Positions 39,579 to 48,939 of a stretch of 64,000 nt of DNA are shown here, piece after piece. A model generated the notes under the pieces. That model was not told where the DNA came from. It saw only the letters and a program-made list of their open reading frames with translations, and ran no database searches. Location: contig JAOPGA020001266.1 of assembly GCA_026419775.2 (NCBI GenBank), positions 38,743 through 102,742 on the forward strand. Reading direction: 5' to 3'. Within the stretch, counting starts at the first letter, position 1; each line of letters starts with the position of its first letter. Source of the DNA: Acrasis kona. Lineage: Eukaryota > Heterolobosea > Eutetramitea > Acrasida > Acrasidae. Both the position numbers and the translations under genes were made by a program.

Positions 39579-41036
39579 ATGCAGTCCGGAAGCACAAGCA
39601 CAGTACCAATGGGCATTGATTCTACAGATTCGTGTGCAGTTGATGGAATACAAATTACGCTCACAAGTATTAATGCAAGCATTGAAAAGCCTTTTGGATT
39701 ATATCTTAACTCCATCGAAGTTTTGAATCTAACCACAACAGAAGATTCTACCTATACTGTCCGTACAGACAAGTTAAATTTAGAATCGCAAGGCCACACT
39801 GCATTCCACTGTGTCTACAACCAAGAAGAGTATATGAAAATGGTTCAGCTACAAAAAGGTTCACACTTTAATATCTTCCTAGATAAGGACAGAAAGCTAT
39901 GCCTCAAACAAAGTAGAGGTCCACAATTAATCAATACTAACGAAGATGATGAGGACCCGCTTATAAAACTGCCACAATCCTACAAAGAAGAAATTCACAA
40001 CCTAGGCAATTGTCTAAAGAAAAGATTCATCACACAACAAGATTTTCTTGACGACGTACAAAAGTTATTACAACAAGCGGAGCAAGAAAGCAACGAACAA
40101 ATTGAACAAGTCACCGAAGAACAAGCAGCAGACATTGCCATCCTGTACAAGTATGTGGAGAAGAATTTGATGACAGAGAGTGAGTTCAAACAAATCAGAA
40201 GAGAATTATTATCACTTTATCATCAAGCCGAACAAGGAAAAATAGCGCAAGCAGTATTCAGCAAGAGAAAACAACGCATTCTTGGAGACCAAATTGATTT
40301 AGATGACGTCAACAAAAACCTAAGTAAAGTACAAATAAGAGACGCCCGAATGGCCAAACTTGGTTTGAACAAATCCAACAGCATGCAAGATGTTTCTAGA
40401 GGTTATCAATCGCCTTCTCCATCCTCACCAGAAAGTGGCTACTCAACTCCAACAAAGATTACAATGACAAAGAGAGGTATTGATGGGTCGCCGGCAACAC
40501 CCGTCAGCAGAGATGTACTTTTTGATGAAAGTCAACTCACTGCGGATGAACAAAAGGATCTTGACCAATTAAGCGAACTGTACAAGTATGGCATGTTTAG
40601 TAGTGAAGATTTTGAAAAAAAGAAAAAAATCTTGTTTGAAAAGAGTAGATCTTCTAGGTCAACTCACACTTCTCCTGTTGTAAGTCCCGTCCACACCCAA
40701 ATGGTCACAAAAGCAAGACCTTTGGCTCCTGCAATGGCCATGAATACTTTTAATGGCAACGTTACTGGCGTTGTTCCTCTTAATGTTGTTAATGAAAGAA
40801 ACAAGGGTGTTTTTAAGGGACACTTTTTGGCTTTTGAAAACAACAGGGGATCAAGATCAACTCCTTGTTCTCCTTCTCATGGGTCTCCAAGCTATACCAA
40901 GAGTCAACCAAGTAAACAAATGTGTCCGTCCGATGAGGATGTGGAGACACTCAAGCAACTAACAGTTCTTAAAGATGCTGGTGTACTAACATTAGAGGAA
41001 TACAATGCTAAAAGAAGAAAGATCCTTGGATTGTAA
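39579..41036 (+). CDS. Protein with four SHOCT-like helical hairpin motifs
   Basis: 485 residues, single exon. The first 125 residues are beta-rich (DGIQITLTSINASIEKPFGLYLNSIEVLNL). After this, four short helical hairpins recur: about 135-165 (KRFITQQDFLDDVQKLL), 185-212 (LMTESEFKQIRRELL), 325-350 (LYKYGMFSSEDFEKKKKILF) and the extreme C-terminus (LKDAGVLTLEEYNAKRRKILGL). They share the SHOCT pattern: Leu-rich helix, turn with Gly, (S/T)xx(E/D)(F/Y), then Lys-rich helix. Ser/Pro-rich disordered linkers lie between. SHOCT motifs are usually oligomerisation elements. Overall function unknown. Confidence 0.6.
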   Translation: MQSGSTSTVPMGIDSTDSCAVDGIQITLTSINASIEKPFGLYLNSIEVLNLTTTEDSTYTVRTDKLNLESQGHTAFHCVYNQEEYMKMVQLQKGSHFNIFLDKDRKLCLKQSRGPQLINTNEDDEDPLIKLPQSYKEEIHNLGNCLKKRFITQQDFLDDVQKLLQQAEQESNEQIEQVTEEQAADIAILYKYVEKNLMTESEFKQIRRELLSLYHQAEQGKIAQAVFSKRKQRILGDQIDLDDVNKNLSKVQIRDARMAKLGLNKSNSMQDVSRGYQSPSPSSPESGYSTPTKITMTKRGIDGSPATPVSRDVLFDESQLTADEQKDLDQLSELYKYGMFSSEDFEKKKKILFEKSRSSRSTHTSPVVSPVHTQMVTKARPLAPAMAMNTFNGNVTGVVPLNVVNERNKGVFKGHFLAFENNRGSRSTPCSPSHGSPSYTKSQPSKQMCPSDEDVETLKQLTVLKDAGVLTLEEYNAKRRKILGL

Positions 41037-41158
41037 TGTGATCAAATAAATACCGTATTTCATCAGTGCAGGTTCACCTACTTACTACTAGCCGACTGTG
41101 TTCTTCAAGGCAGCAATTTATGTCAAGAATCAAAATGTGATAGGTAAAATTTTCGTTT

Positions 41159-41695
41159 TTATTCTAGAAGAGCAGTCGAGGTGTTGGGAAGCAAGTTAAC
41201 CTCGGTATGGTTGAAATCGTGACCTCTTGTAAAGATCTTCATGTCAAGTACAAGAGTTACAGTGGCGATTAACTTAAAAATCAATGACACTGATAACAAA
41301 ATGAATGCAAACACAAGTAGCGTTGTCATGCATCCTTCTTCCCCGTACTTAGCGTACGCTCTTGCTGAGACTTCCATTTTAAATCCACAAAGTACTGAAA
41401 CTATAACAAGGAGTTTTCTATACTCTTTTTTATATACTGTTCTTGATGCGTCCCCTAAAGAATTCATCACTTCGAAAAGTAGATATATCGTTAATAGCAT
41501 AGTGGTTATTGAATATAATGCAGCCCCAGTCCAAAATAGCACGTCTTCTATTGCTTTGAGAATTTCTCTGGTACTTGGAGATACGTTATTACATCCGTTA
41601 GAGTATAGCTCTATAATTCCAAAGCTAAAGCTGAAAAGGAATCCTACTATTGAAAATATTACACTGAATTTTAGAATGAGTTTGTTTAGTGTCAT
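41159..41695 (-). CDS. Four-transmembrane hypothetical protein
   Basis: 178 residues, with four hydrophobic helices: FSVIFSIVGFLFSFSFGII, VLFWTGAALYSITTMLLTIYLLF, LLVIVSVLCGFKM and TLLVFAFILLSVSLIFKLIATVTLVL. Short loops and two cysteine-containing luminal loops give a tetraspan topology, but the CCG motif of true tetraspanins is absent. The cytosolic tail is short. It converges on the SHOCT-like gene (122 bp between stops). The family is not recognised. Confidence 0.6.
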   Translation of the reverse strand: MTLNKLILKFSVIFSIVGFLFSFSFGIIELYSNGCNNVSPSTREILKAIEDVLFWTGAALYSITTMLLTIYLLFEVMNSLGDASRTVYKKEYRKLLVIVSVLCGFKMEVSARAYAKYGEEGCMTTLLVFAFILLSVSLIFKLIATVTLVLDMKIFTRGHDFNHTEVNLLPNTSTALLE

Positions 41696-41838
41696 TATAT
41701 TGTCGACTATTTATTTGTGTCAAATAATTAGATGGACGGCTTGGACTTGAAATAGATTAAGTCTTTACAATATCACAGTCGTGACAATCTTTGATGTCAC
41801 ATCGCATCACCGACTGTTATCGGATTATTTAAGGACCG

Positions 41839-44125
41839 ATGGAGGATGATATTTCTACACCAAAAAAACAGATTCACATGAACAGCATTGAGTTCAACTC
41901 TCTCCAAACAACCTTGCTCGCGTGGATAAATACTTTCAACCTTGAAACGACTGTAGATTCTCTGTACTGTCTAAAAGATGGCATAATAATATCATCGATA
42001 TTGAACACAATGTAAGTTTCCAATATGACCAAACCTTAACAAGACCAGGGACGAATCATGTTTTGATGTTATTATGGAATCACAGAGGAAGAAGCTAGAG
42101 TCCGGAAATTGGGTGATACGCGAGAACTTGTGGAAGAAAATATTTAATGGAATACAAAGCTTCTACGAAAAACACTTGGCCGTCACCCAGAATGTTACAT
42201 CCCTTATATCCATAACCACTCTCACTTCGGATGACCAAGCACTCTCAACAGCTGAAATGGCCAAATTACTCCAACTTGTAGTGTGCTGCATATCCTCCAG
42301 CCCTCATCGTGAAATTCTAATAAAAAACATTCTGCTTTTAGATCCACTCATCCAACAACAATTAATGGTCATCATGGAAGAGCTAACTAATCAGTTAAAC
42401 ATTACAATCATACCCCCCTCCCCAGAGATACAACGCACTCCCATCAAAGTGTCACAAGAACCAGAAAGGTCTCCCTACAAGAGGAAACAATATCAAGAGT
42501 ACCTACAATCCACTTCCGAATTAGACAAGAGGAATACAAGGCTACAAAAAGAACTTGAAGAGTCTGAACACATTCGCAAATCAATGGAACAAGAGTTGGC
42601 TGATCTCAGGATGGAGAAGAACATTATTGCAAGAAAACTAGAACAAGAAATTGAAAACAACATTGTAAATAAAACAATGACCAGAAAAGCGCTTTTAGCA
42701 TCTCCGCTCTCCCCCACGTCACCCATGCACACCAACAGTTCTTCAGAGAGCAACTTATTCGGAAGATTTATAGACTTTGACGACAACACCTCACATCAAG
42801 TCAAAACATCATGCACCAACCATCAACACGACCTTTTACAAAAACACCATCATGAAGAGATCATACAAAAGGACAAATTAATCAAAGAACTTTCACAATC
42901 ATGCACAGAACTATCCCAATACATCCCCATGGTGAGAGACTTGAACGATGAAATTGATGTTTTGAAACATCAACTCCAACAGTCACAATCAATCAAAGCA
43001 CAAAACGAAAAGTACAAACAAATCATCAACGAATCATCAGAATCAAGAGTTCAGATCAGAATACTAGAGGACAAGTTGATGGAGTTGGCCGATCACAATG
43101 TAGAGTTGGAAACAAAACTAAAGAGATCCACCAATCAATTGGATCAGATGGATCGCTACAAGTCACAAATCACTCACTTGCTGTCACAAAAATCACAATT
43201 ACAAAAAGACTTGTCTACAGTTCAAGAATCAGAATCATCCATCAAGAACACATTATCCGCATTAGAGTCCACCTGTAGAATTCACGAATCAAAAATCATA
43301 CTTTTACAAGAAGAGTTGGAAATCAAATCAAAACAATTATCCGATCACTCGACCAACATTACATCACAAGATGTCTTTATCGGATCTTGCATGCAAGTGG
43401 ACATGAAGGTCAAATTAAGACAATTAGAGAAACAAAACGAACAATTACAATTACAAATTAAAAACGATGCATCGGAAATGAATCACTTGAACGAACAAAT
43501 CAAAAATAATTTAATCAATTACGAAAATGAATCCACCCAAAAGGAAGCGGAGTGGAAATCAAAGTCAGAAGCCATCAACGCACATCAAAATCAACTAGTA
43601 GAAGAGAGGTGTCGATCCATATTAGAAAGAACAAAACGATTGGAGGAATTGGACACAAAGAACAGGTCAACCATAAATGCGCTTCAATCAGAAAACAAAA
43701 TGTTGAGAAATGACATTCAAGCCCTAGAAATGATCAAAGCACCAGAAAGCGCAGAAGTAGATTCGGAAGAGGGAAGAGACGTATCGACGGTTGGTAAATT
43801 GAAAAAAATAATTTTGAAAAAAGATGAACAAATCAAAATCATGAAGGAGACCATCGACCAGTACAAACACATTATGAAGGGCGTGGAGGAATCCGAGGAG
43901 GCTGCGTGCGAGGAAAGTAAAATCATCATGTCTGCTTTTTACAATATAGCCACGAAGGTTGCCGAGGGCGCTGCGGAGAGGAGTATAAATGCTTCAAAGA
44001 AGAGCGTGATGGATGTGCCCACGACTAGGAAGAAGAATGTTGTTCATTCTACTAAGAAATATGGTTATTATGATGCGAAAGAGAAATCACTCATTAGGAG
44101 TCATGAATATAAACCTTATTTGTAA
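41839..44125 (+). CDS. HOOK: HOOK-family dynein adaptor
   Basis: 749 residues in two exons (41839-42011 and 42049-44125, intron 37 nt). The N-terminal 150 residues are a HOOK domain: LQTTLLAWINTFNLETTVDSLYCLKDGIIISSILNTM continues across the junction, then helices with HLAVTQNVTSLISIT and MAKLLQLVVCCISSSPHREILI. The remaining 560 residues are long coiled coil with one Ser-rich break near residue 225. HOOK proteins bind dynein light intermediate chain through the N-domain and activate dynein-dynactin, linking cargo such as early endosomes to microtubules. The C-terminal cargo-binding region ends with a basic, aromatic tail (KKYGYYDAKEKSL). Splicing is needed for the complete N-domain. Confidence 0.88.
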
Positions 44126-44216
44126 ATATTAAATCTGTTATTCTTAATCACGATGAATTGGAACTTGTTGGGAGTTGCACGTCACATTTTAGAACATTCT
44201 TGTAAACCTAGTTCCC

Positions 44217-45491
44217 ATGTGTTGTTGTTGGGGGTGGAGAGACCAAATCGTGAGGGAGGTTGATGATGTTACGATACAACAAACTGTACAAGAGTTGCAT
44301 GATAACTATAATATCGATAATACACTACCTGTTGAAGTGCCCCAAATACCCAATACCAATTATTATATAGAGCGAACAACCAAAACGACAATTCAAATAC
44401 AAACGAATCATGGAAAAGTACGCAAGCCTAGGGACGCGCCACTTGAACTCTTGACCTTTGTTTCTGCGAGCAATGAAATTAGGTGGAAATCAAATCACCG
44501 AGATGATAATATTAAGCGGTACACTGACATTGACATCTTCGTACACAACCACGATAGACCGTCGCTGGATTCTGACCGTTGTTTATTTGAACTATGCAGG
44601 ACCTTTTCAGAGAGAATGCAGTTCTGCATAAGATGTGTCAAACTTCAAAGCGTGGATTTAGAACTCACGCTTAGTGAATTTGCGGATGGCGCATGCATGA
44701 CCAAAACGCCACAACCAAAACCATCCTCGTTCAAAATGCTTCCAGGATTGTGTGGAATCGGTTATTCTTTTGAATCATGCAGAAACAAGGATAGGTACTT
44801 GAAGGTGGATGGGTACCGCATCATTATCGGAGAGGTTTACAGCCAAGAGGATGAAAGGCGCAGTTCGTTCGAAATAGAAAAGAACTACCAAGGTCATGTA
44901 ATTTTAAAAAATGTTTTCTTTTTTCAAAATAAAGAATTAAAATGGATCGATGAGGAACGACAGAACTGTCAAGTTTGGATAAATAAGAGCGGAGAACCAA
45001 CAAATAACAGATTCTTCAAAATATCAGAAACGTCAATCCTTCGTACGGAAACATCAGCTCCCTTTCACATTCGATTATTCAACGTTTACAATTCAAAGTA
45101 CATTTGCATGAGGAACGGAGAGTGGTGCGTCGGTAATGATGTTATCGTAATATCCATCGAACACGATCTTGCAACATTTAAATCAATGAAGAATCCAAAA
45201 GATACAAATGTGAGATATCGCATCATGCCTGGTCTTAGAGGATTCGATACTTATTCCTTCATCAATGCGAGAAGTGGACGATACATTTCCACGGGTGATA
45301 ATCGTTACAATATGTCGGTTTCGGATTTTGAAGATGACATTTTAATCTCTAGCGAACATTCATGTGCTGTTTCATCATGGGTGGTTGAGTTGGTGACTGC
45401 AAAAGAAAGGGACTACATCAATCGAAAAATCGAAGCAGAAGCGGTTAAAAGATTAAAAGAAGCTGAAGAAGAGCCTTTGTTCCTTGAATAA
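44217..45491 (+). CDS. AbfB-like beta-trefoil protein
   Basis: 424 residues, single exon. Two related halves carry the AbfB beta-trefoil pattern: FKMLPGLCGIGYSFESCRNKDRYLKVDGYRI (from about residue 180) and YRIMPGLRGFDTYSFINARSGRYISTGDNRY (about 340). AbfB domains bind arabinose side chains of plant polysaccharide in secreted hydrolases. Here there is no signal peptide and no hydrolase domain. The N-terminus begins MCCCWGW, so Cys 2-4 could be palmitoylated. A helical Lys/Glu-rich tail closes the protein. Sugar or protein binding at a membrane face is a reasonable inference, not shown. Confidence 0.65.
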   Translation: MCCCWGWRDQIVREVDDVTIQQTVQELHDNYNIDNTLPVEVPQIPNTNYYIERTTKTTIQIQTNHGKVRKPRDAPLELLTFVSASNEIRWKSNHRDDNIKRYTDIDIFVHNHDRPSLDSDRCLFELCRTFSERMQFCIRCVKLQSVDLELTLSEFADGACMTKTPQPKPSSFKMLPGLCGIGYSFESCRNKDRYLKVDGYRIIIGEVYSQEDERRSSFEIEKNYQGHVILKNVFFFQNKELKWIDEERQNCQVWINKSGEPTNNRFFKISETSILRTETSAPFHIRLFNVYNSKYICMRNGEWCVGNDVIVISIEHDLATFKSMKNPKDTNVRYRIMPGLRGFDTYSFINARSGRYISTGDNRYNMSVSDFEDDILISSEHSCAVSSWVVELVTAKERDYINRKIEAEAVKRLKEAEEEPLFLE

Positions 45492-45725
45492 ATGTGTATA
45501 TGTTGTAACCATCAATTAATGTCCTACCCAAAAGTAGAGGTAGTTACTAAATAAAGTATATATCATGCCCATAAATGATCTTATTATACTTATTAATAGA
45601 GTATTTAGTTGGCATCTCTTTGGCACATTTAGTTTTGGTTTAATTTCAAAAGTTAATGTTAACTTGCGAAGAGGTAAACATCAAAATATAAAACAAGGTG
45701 ATTTTACTTTTTATAAATATCAAAA

Positions 45726-46769
45726 ATGTTCAAAACAATCATCGTCATCAGCACCCTGCTTGCAGCTCTATATGCTCAAGCTGAAGATTTAAGCAATTGC
45801 GCACCAAAAACCTTTTTGGTATCGAGTGGCACTGGTCTCTTTTACAAGTTTAATCGTGAGTTCAGCGACGTCACCATTGTGGACTCCTCTGCATCTGCAA
45901 TCGGCACCATTAACCTCGACTTCTACCCTACATCTGCAAAGATCATGCCACCCTTCAGTTGCGTGGTTACAGGAGTTAAGAACGATCAAACTATTGTAGC
46001 AACTGTCAATATGCTATCACGTACAATCACAGCCAGATCAGTTGTCCACGACTCTAGCATTGTGGAGCACTTATCAAGTGATGTCATTTACCTCTCACAC
46101 ACTAATGGAACTGGTACGTGCTTATCAAGATTTGGACACACGCTCGACAGACTAACAAATCAAGTGTGCTACGAACAAACATCAAATATTGTTGGAAAAT
46201 TGAACCCAAGTCAACTTTTAGTTTCGAACGCTGCTTCTCAATATTCAGTGATTGACACCACCACCTTTACAAAACTACAATCAGTAACTGGATGTTTAGG
46301 AAGTCCAGTGTACGTAAAAGACAATGTTATTATTAGCGTTGGACTCAATGAGTTGACAAAGTACATGATTGAGAATGGAGTTGCCACCGTTACCGACAGA
46401 TTGTCTCTAACAACAAATGTATTAGCATTCTTAAACAAAGATCATTGCAACCCCAATATTATCAACATCGTAGGAGGAGATGTCTCTGGAAATCTAGCAC
46501 TAACAAGAATCAACGGAGATGTATTTGATGTAGTTGATAGCAAACAAATCTCTGTGAGTGCTTCTACCGTAGGTATCAACCTTAGCAGAGGACTAGGTAC
46601 TAGTGCACATTTATCAGGTAATACAATTCTATTATCCGATAACCGTGGACAATTGACCAGCGTGAGTCTTTCCAACGGACATGTCTTCAACAACGGTTAT
46701 GTTTTGGATAGCTCATTGACCACTGTTGCTGGAATTAATACTTGTGGTCTGAGAAGTGATTTTTACTAA
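45726..46769 (+). CDS. Secreted beta-rich protein, paralogue A
   Basis: 347 residues with an N-terminal signal peptide (MFKTIIVISTLLAALYAQA) and no membrane anchor. It is homologous along its whole length to the minus-strand gene at 57396-58520. Shared blocks are SSGTGLFYKFNR, IGTINLDFYP, a GTCLSRF-type motif, a CYE/CYS turn, HCNPNIINIVGG, and GNTILLSDNRGQLTSVSLSNGHVFNNGYV. Repeated short strands with Gly/Asn turns suggest a beta-propeller or beta-helix. Six or more cysteines fit an oxidising extracellular setting. The family is not recognised; perhaps an extracellular matrix or spore/cyst coat component. Confidence 0.75.
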   Translation: MFKTIIVISTLLAALYAQAEDLSNCAPKTFLVSSGTGLFYKFNREFSDVTIVDSSASAIGTINLDFYPTSAKIMPPFSCVVTGVKNDQTIVATVNMLSRTITARSVVHDSSIVEHLSSDVIYLSHTNGTGTCLSRFGHTLDRLTNQVCYEQTSNIVGKLNPSQLLVSNAASQYSVIDTTTFTKLQSVTGCLGSPVYVKDNVIISVGLNELTKYMIENGVATVTDRLSLTTNVLAFLNKDHCNPNIINIVGGDVSGNLALTRINGDVFDVVDSKQISVSASTVGINLSRGLGTSAHLSGNTILLSDNRGQLTSVSLSNGHVFNNGYVLDSSLTTVAGINTCGLRSDFY

Positions 46770-47296
46770 ATAGTAATAAATTTTTGCCTTGTTATAAATT
46801 TGGATTTTGATGACTTGTAAAACTTCTCTTCAACCCACAAACACAACAATCAAGTCATGAGTGTACAGAACTATGAAATTTGCGAAAAGTCTACTATATT
46901 TGATTTTCAGATTTTGAACTTGTTAATATATGATGTAGTGTTGAAGTTTCAAAAGTTTGGAAGTTCTGTTATTCGTTCGTGTACTACTTTATTCTTTTGT
47001 TTGTGGACTATTTTATTAAATCGTACATTTCTCTTCCATTTAATTAAATCTTCATCACAAAATGAGGCTGCTTTGTTCATGGATGAAGCGGTAGTTTACG
47101 ATCTTGTTATGAAGGTGTTGTTGATTTTCATCCAGTAAAAAAGAACAATCTAGGACATTAACCTGCGGTATTTGATAAATAAAATGCTCTTGTACGGCGT
47201 TGCACTTGCAATTGACTATGCTTGTCTTCAATTATTCTATTATTTGTATGGTTGACTCCATTTCCTTTGTAACATTAATCAACCAGGGTGGCGCTA
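46770..47296. other. Intergenic region containing one short unassigned frame
   Basis: 527 bp between secreted paralogue A and the TPX2-like gene. It includes the 93-codon frame at 46857-47138, listed separately. The rest is A+T-rich with nothing recognised. Confidence 0.4.
46857..47138 (+). CDS. Possible small membrane-associated protein
   Basis: 93 codons beginning MSVQNYEICEKSTIFDF, with a hydrophobic central region (RSCTTLFFCLWTILLNRTFLFHLI) that could span a membrane. It has no family signature, but the frame has an ATG, a plausible 5' spacing after the preceding gene and coding-like composition. It may be a real short gene or a chance frame in A+T-rich DNA. Confidence 0.35.
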   Translation: MSVQNYEICEKSTIFDFQILNLLIYDVVLKFQKFGSSVIRSCTTLFFCLWTILLNRTFLFHLIKSSSQNEAALFMDEAVVYDLVMKVLLIFIQ

Positions 47297-47709
47297 ATGA
47301 ACACAAGCAACATAGACCTAGACTACGAATTTAATGCGCCAAAATATTTCGATTTTGAATTAGAATCTAATAAACAGACTGATGAAAGCTTTGTGAACAA
47401 TGAAGAATGGTTCCGAACACATCACATGTATGTTAATTCCGCTTAGATTTAACTCATAATAGAAATCATGAACATCCAAATAGTAAATACTATAAACAAC
47501 AATCAGAATCCAACAATATAATAAATAAAAAAAACATGGAATCTGTGACTAATTCACAGCCAATAAAAAACGAAACTACTGTACTACCAAATAACTCAAA
47601 CAACTGTAACAATCATCTAACATCGCCTCTTCAATTCTCCAAATTATTAAAATCTTCTGATGTCAGAAAAAAGTCGACCAGTAAAGCAAAAATAAAGTTA
47701 ACTTTGTAG
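47297..47709 (+). CDS. TPX2-like Aurora-binding small protein
   Basis: 125 residues in two exons (47297-47427 and 47463-47709, intron 35 nt). The N-terminus reads DLDYEFNAPKYFDFELE followed after about 15 residues by EEWF. This reproduces the Aurora-A-activating segment of TPX2, where a Tyr-x-Tyr-x-Ala-Pro-x-x-Phe stretch and a downstream Trp-Phe pair dock on the kinase. The rest is Asn/Ser-rich, disordered and ends in a basic tract (KKSTSKAKIKLTL), possibly for microtubule or nuclear targeting. No TPX2 microtubule domain is present. Homology rests on a short motif, hence the moderate confidence. It lies directly upstream of the PHD-phosphatase gene on the same strand. Confidence 0.6.
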
Positions 47710-47830
47710 AAGTGTATTGTAAATTCTTATTTTTCATTATCTTCAGGTTGACATCACTCAACCAACAAATCCGTTATTTAAAATTAAAAATGATCACATA
47801 GGACTACCCATTTTTGACTTCAAGAAAACA

Positions 47831-48700
47831 ATGGAAGTCCATCCTAACTTACTGTTAGGCAATAGGTTTGATGCAAAGAACGAGACATTGTTCGTACAAT
47901 ACAAAATAGAACACGTTTTAAATGTCACCGATAACCTACCGTGTACATTCGAAAAGAGAATAATACTACCTTCATTTCCCACTTTGGAAGAAGTAGCAAT
48001 ATGCACCAATACATGCGACATCAAACAAACCACTGAAAACATGATGGAATGTGTACAATGTAAGAATAATTATCATCCCGAATGTGTCGATTCAAAGGAC
48101 ATTATATACCATACCAAATATGTATGCAAAGAATGTGTCGAGTATGGGCTCAGGCATAAAGTAGCATACCACAGGATATCAGTAGTTGACTCTGCAGAGG
48201 TAAACATATCACTTTATTTTGACGAGGGCACAAAGTTCTTAGAAGGCGCTCTCAAGCAAAACAAAACTTGCTTGGTGCATTGTAGAGAGGGGCGGAGTCG
48301 CTCGTGTACACTTATTATCGCATACCTTATGAAGATAGAGGGATGGTCGTTACTTAAAGCCTACAAACACATGGAAGCCATTCATCCCAAATTAAATATC
48401 AACAATGGTTTCAAACTTCAACTAATGACTTATGAGACAGACATCCAGAAGGAGCAAAACAAGCTCGAGGAATGTACATTAAACTTTTTTCAAACACGAA
48501 CAAGAACACCCTCACGGATTAGCGTGGAGTCGTCTGCTAATAAGAAGACGAGAATACGTACACCGAAGGCGGAGGGTAAGGAGAATGTTGGTGGCTCGTT
48601 GACTCCCGTATCTGTCAAACGAAAGTTGCAACTAGGAGAGGGTGGACCTCAACCAAAGAGTAAACGTGTCGTGCTTGGTGAAATAAAGAATTTTATGTAA
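47831..48700 (+). CDS. Dual-specificity phosphatase with an inserted PHD finger
   Basis: 289 residues. The N-terminal DSP strand (MEVHPNLLLGNRFDA ... IEHVLNVTDNLP) is followed at residues 58-102 by a Cys4-His-Cys3 PHD-type zinc finger (CTNTC, CVQCKNNYHPEC, YVCKEC). The DSP fold then resumes, with active site H150-C151-x5-R157 (VHCREGRSRS) and helix LIIAYLMKIEGWSLLKAY. The basic C-terminus contains a KEN box (residues 250-252) and Thr-Pro sites, suggesting cell-cycle-regulated proteolysis and nuclear location. The frame stays open upstream to a good acceptor at 47746, so an N-terminal extension from an unseen exon is possible. No other DSP with a nested PHD finger is known to me. Confidence 0.85.
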   Translation: MEVHPNLLLGNRFDAKNETLFVQYKIEHVLNVTDNLPCTFEKRIILPSFPTLEEVAICTNTCDIKQTTENMMECVQCKNNYHPECVDSKDIIYHTKYVCKECVEYGLRHKVAYHRISVVDSAEVNISLYFDEGTKFLEGALKQNKTCLVHCREGRSRSCTLIIAYLMKIEGWSLLKAYKHMEAIHPKLNINNGFKLQLMTYETDIQKEQNKLEECTLNFFQTRTRTPSRISVESSANKKTRIRTPKAEGKENVGGSLTPVSVKRKLQLGEGGPQPKSKRVVLGEIKNFM

Positions 48701-48732
48701 CAAGTTTTTTTATGAAGCGTACCCCCGATGAT

Positions 48733-48752
48733 CTCCGCGGAGGTTCCGCGGT
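48733..48752. promoter_or_regulatory. CCGCGG doublet
   Basis: CTCCGCGGAG (48733-48742, a perfect palindrome) followed two bases later by TTCCGCGGT (48744-48752). It is striking G+C in an A+T-rich spacer between the phosphatase stop and the RING/RCC1 start. The core equals the yeast PDRE half-site, but whether this organism has a matching zinc-cluster regulator is unknown. Confidence 0.35.
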
Positions 48753-48939
48753 CGAATTTTTTAAATAAATACTCATTGCCTCAGCAACCAGTGTTGAGAG
48801 AGTATTTATGTTTTAAAAGTTGAATTTTTGAAATTTGAGGAACTTAAAATTGGACTGCTGGTTGTCAATATTCTGTTTGCGTCCGACATTATTGTAATAA
48901 ATCTCCAATTTTTACGCATTTCCCCACCCGAAAAACAAC

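Noticed and set aside
39479-39736. A minus-strand frame of 85 codons
   Set aside because: It overlaps the start of the SHOCT-like gene antisense and has no coding signature.
47297-48700. A single fused gene joining the TPX2-like protein to the PHD-phosphatase
   Set aside because: The frames can be joined only with an unusually long or poor donor. A stop at 47707 and a fresh ATG at 47831 fit two genes, although an open frame upstream of 47831 keeps some doubt.
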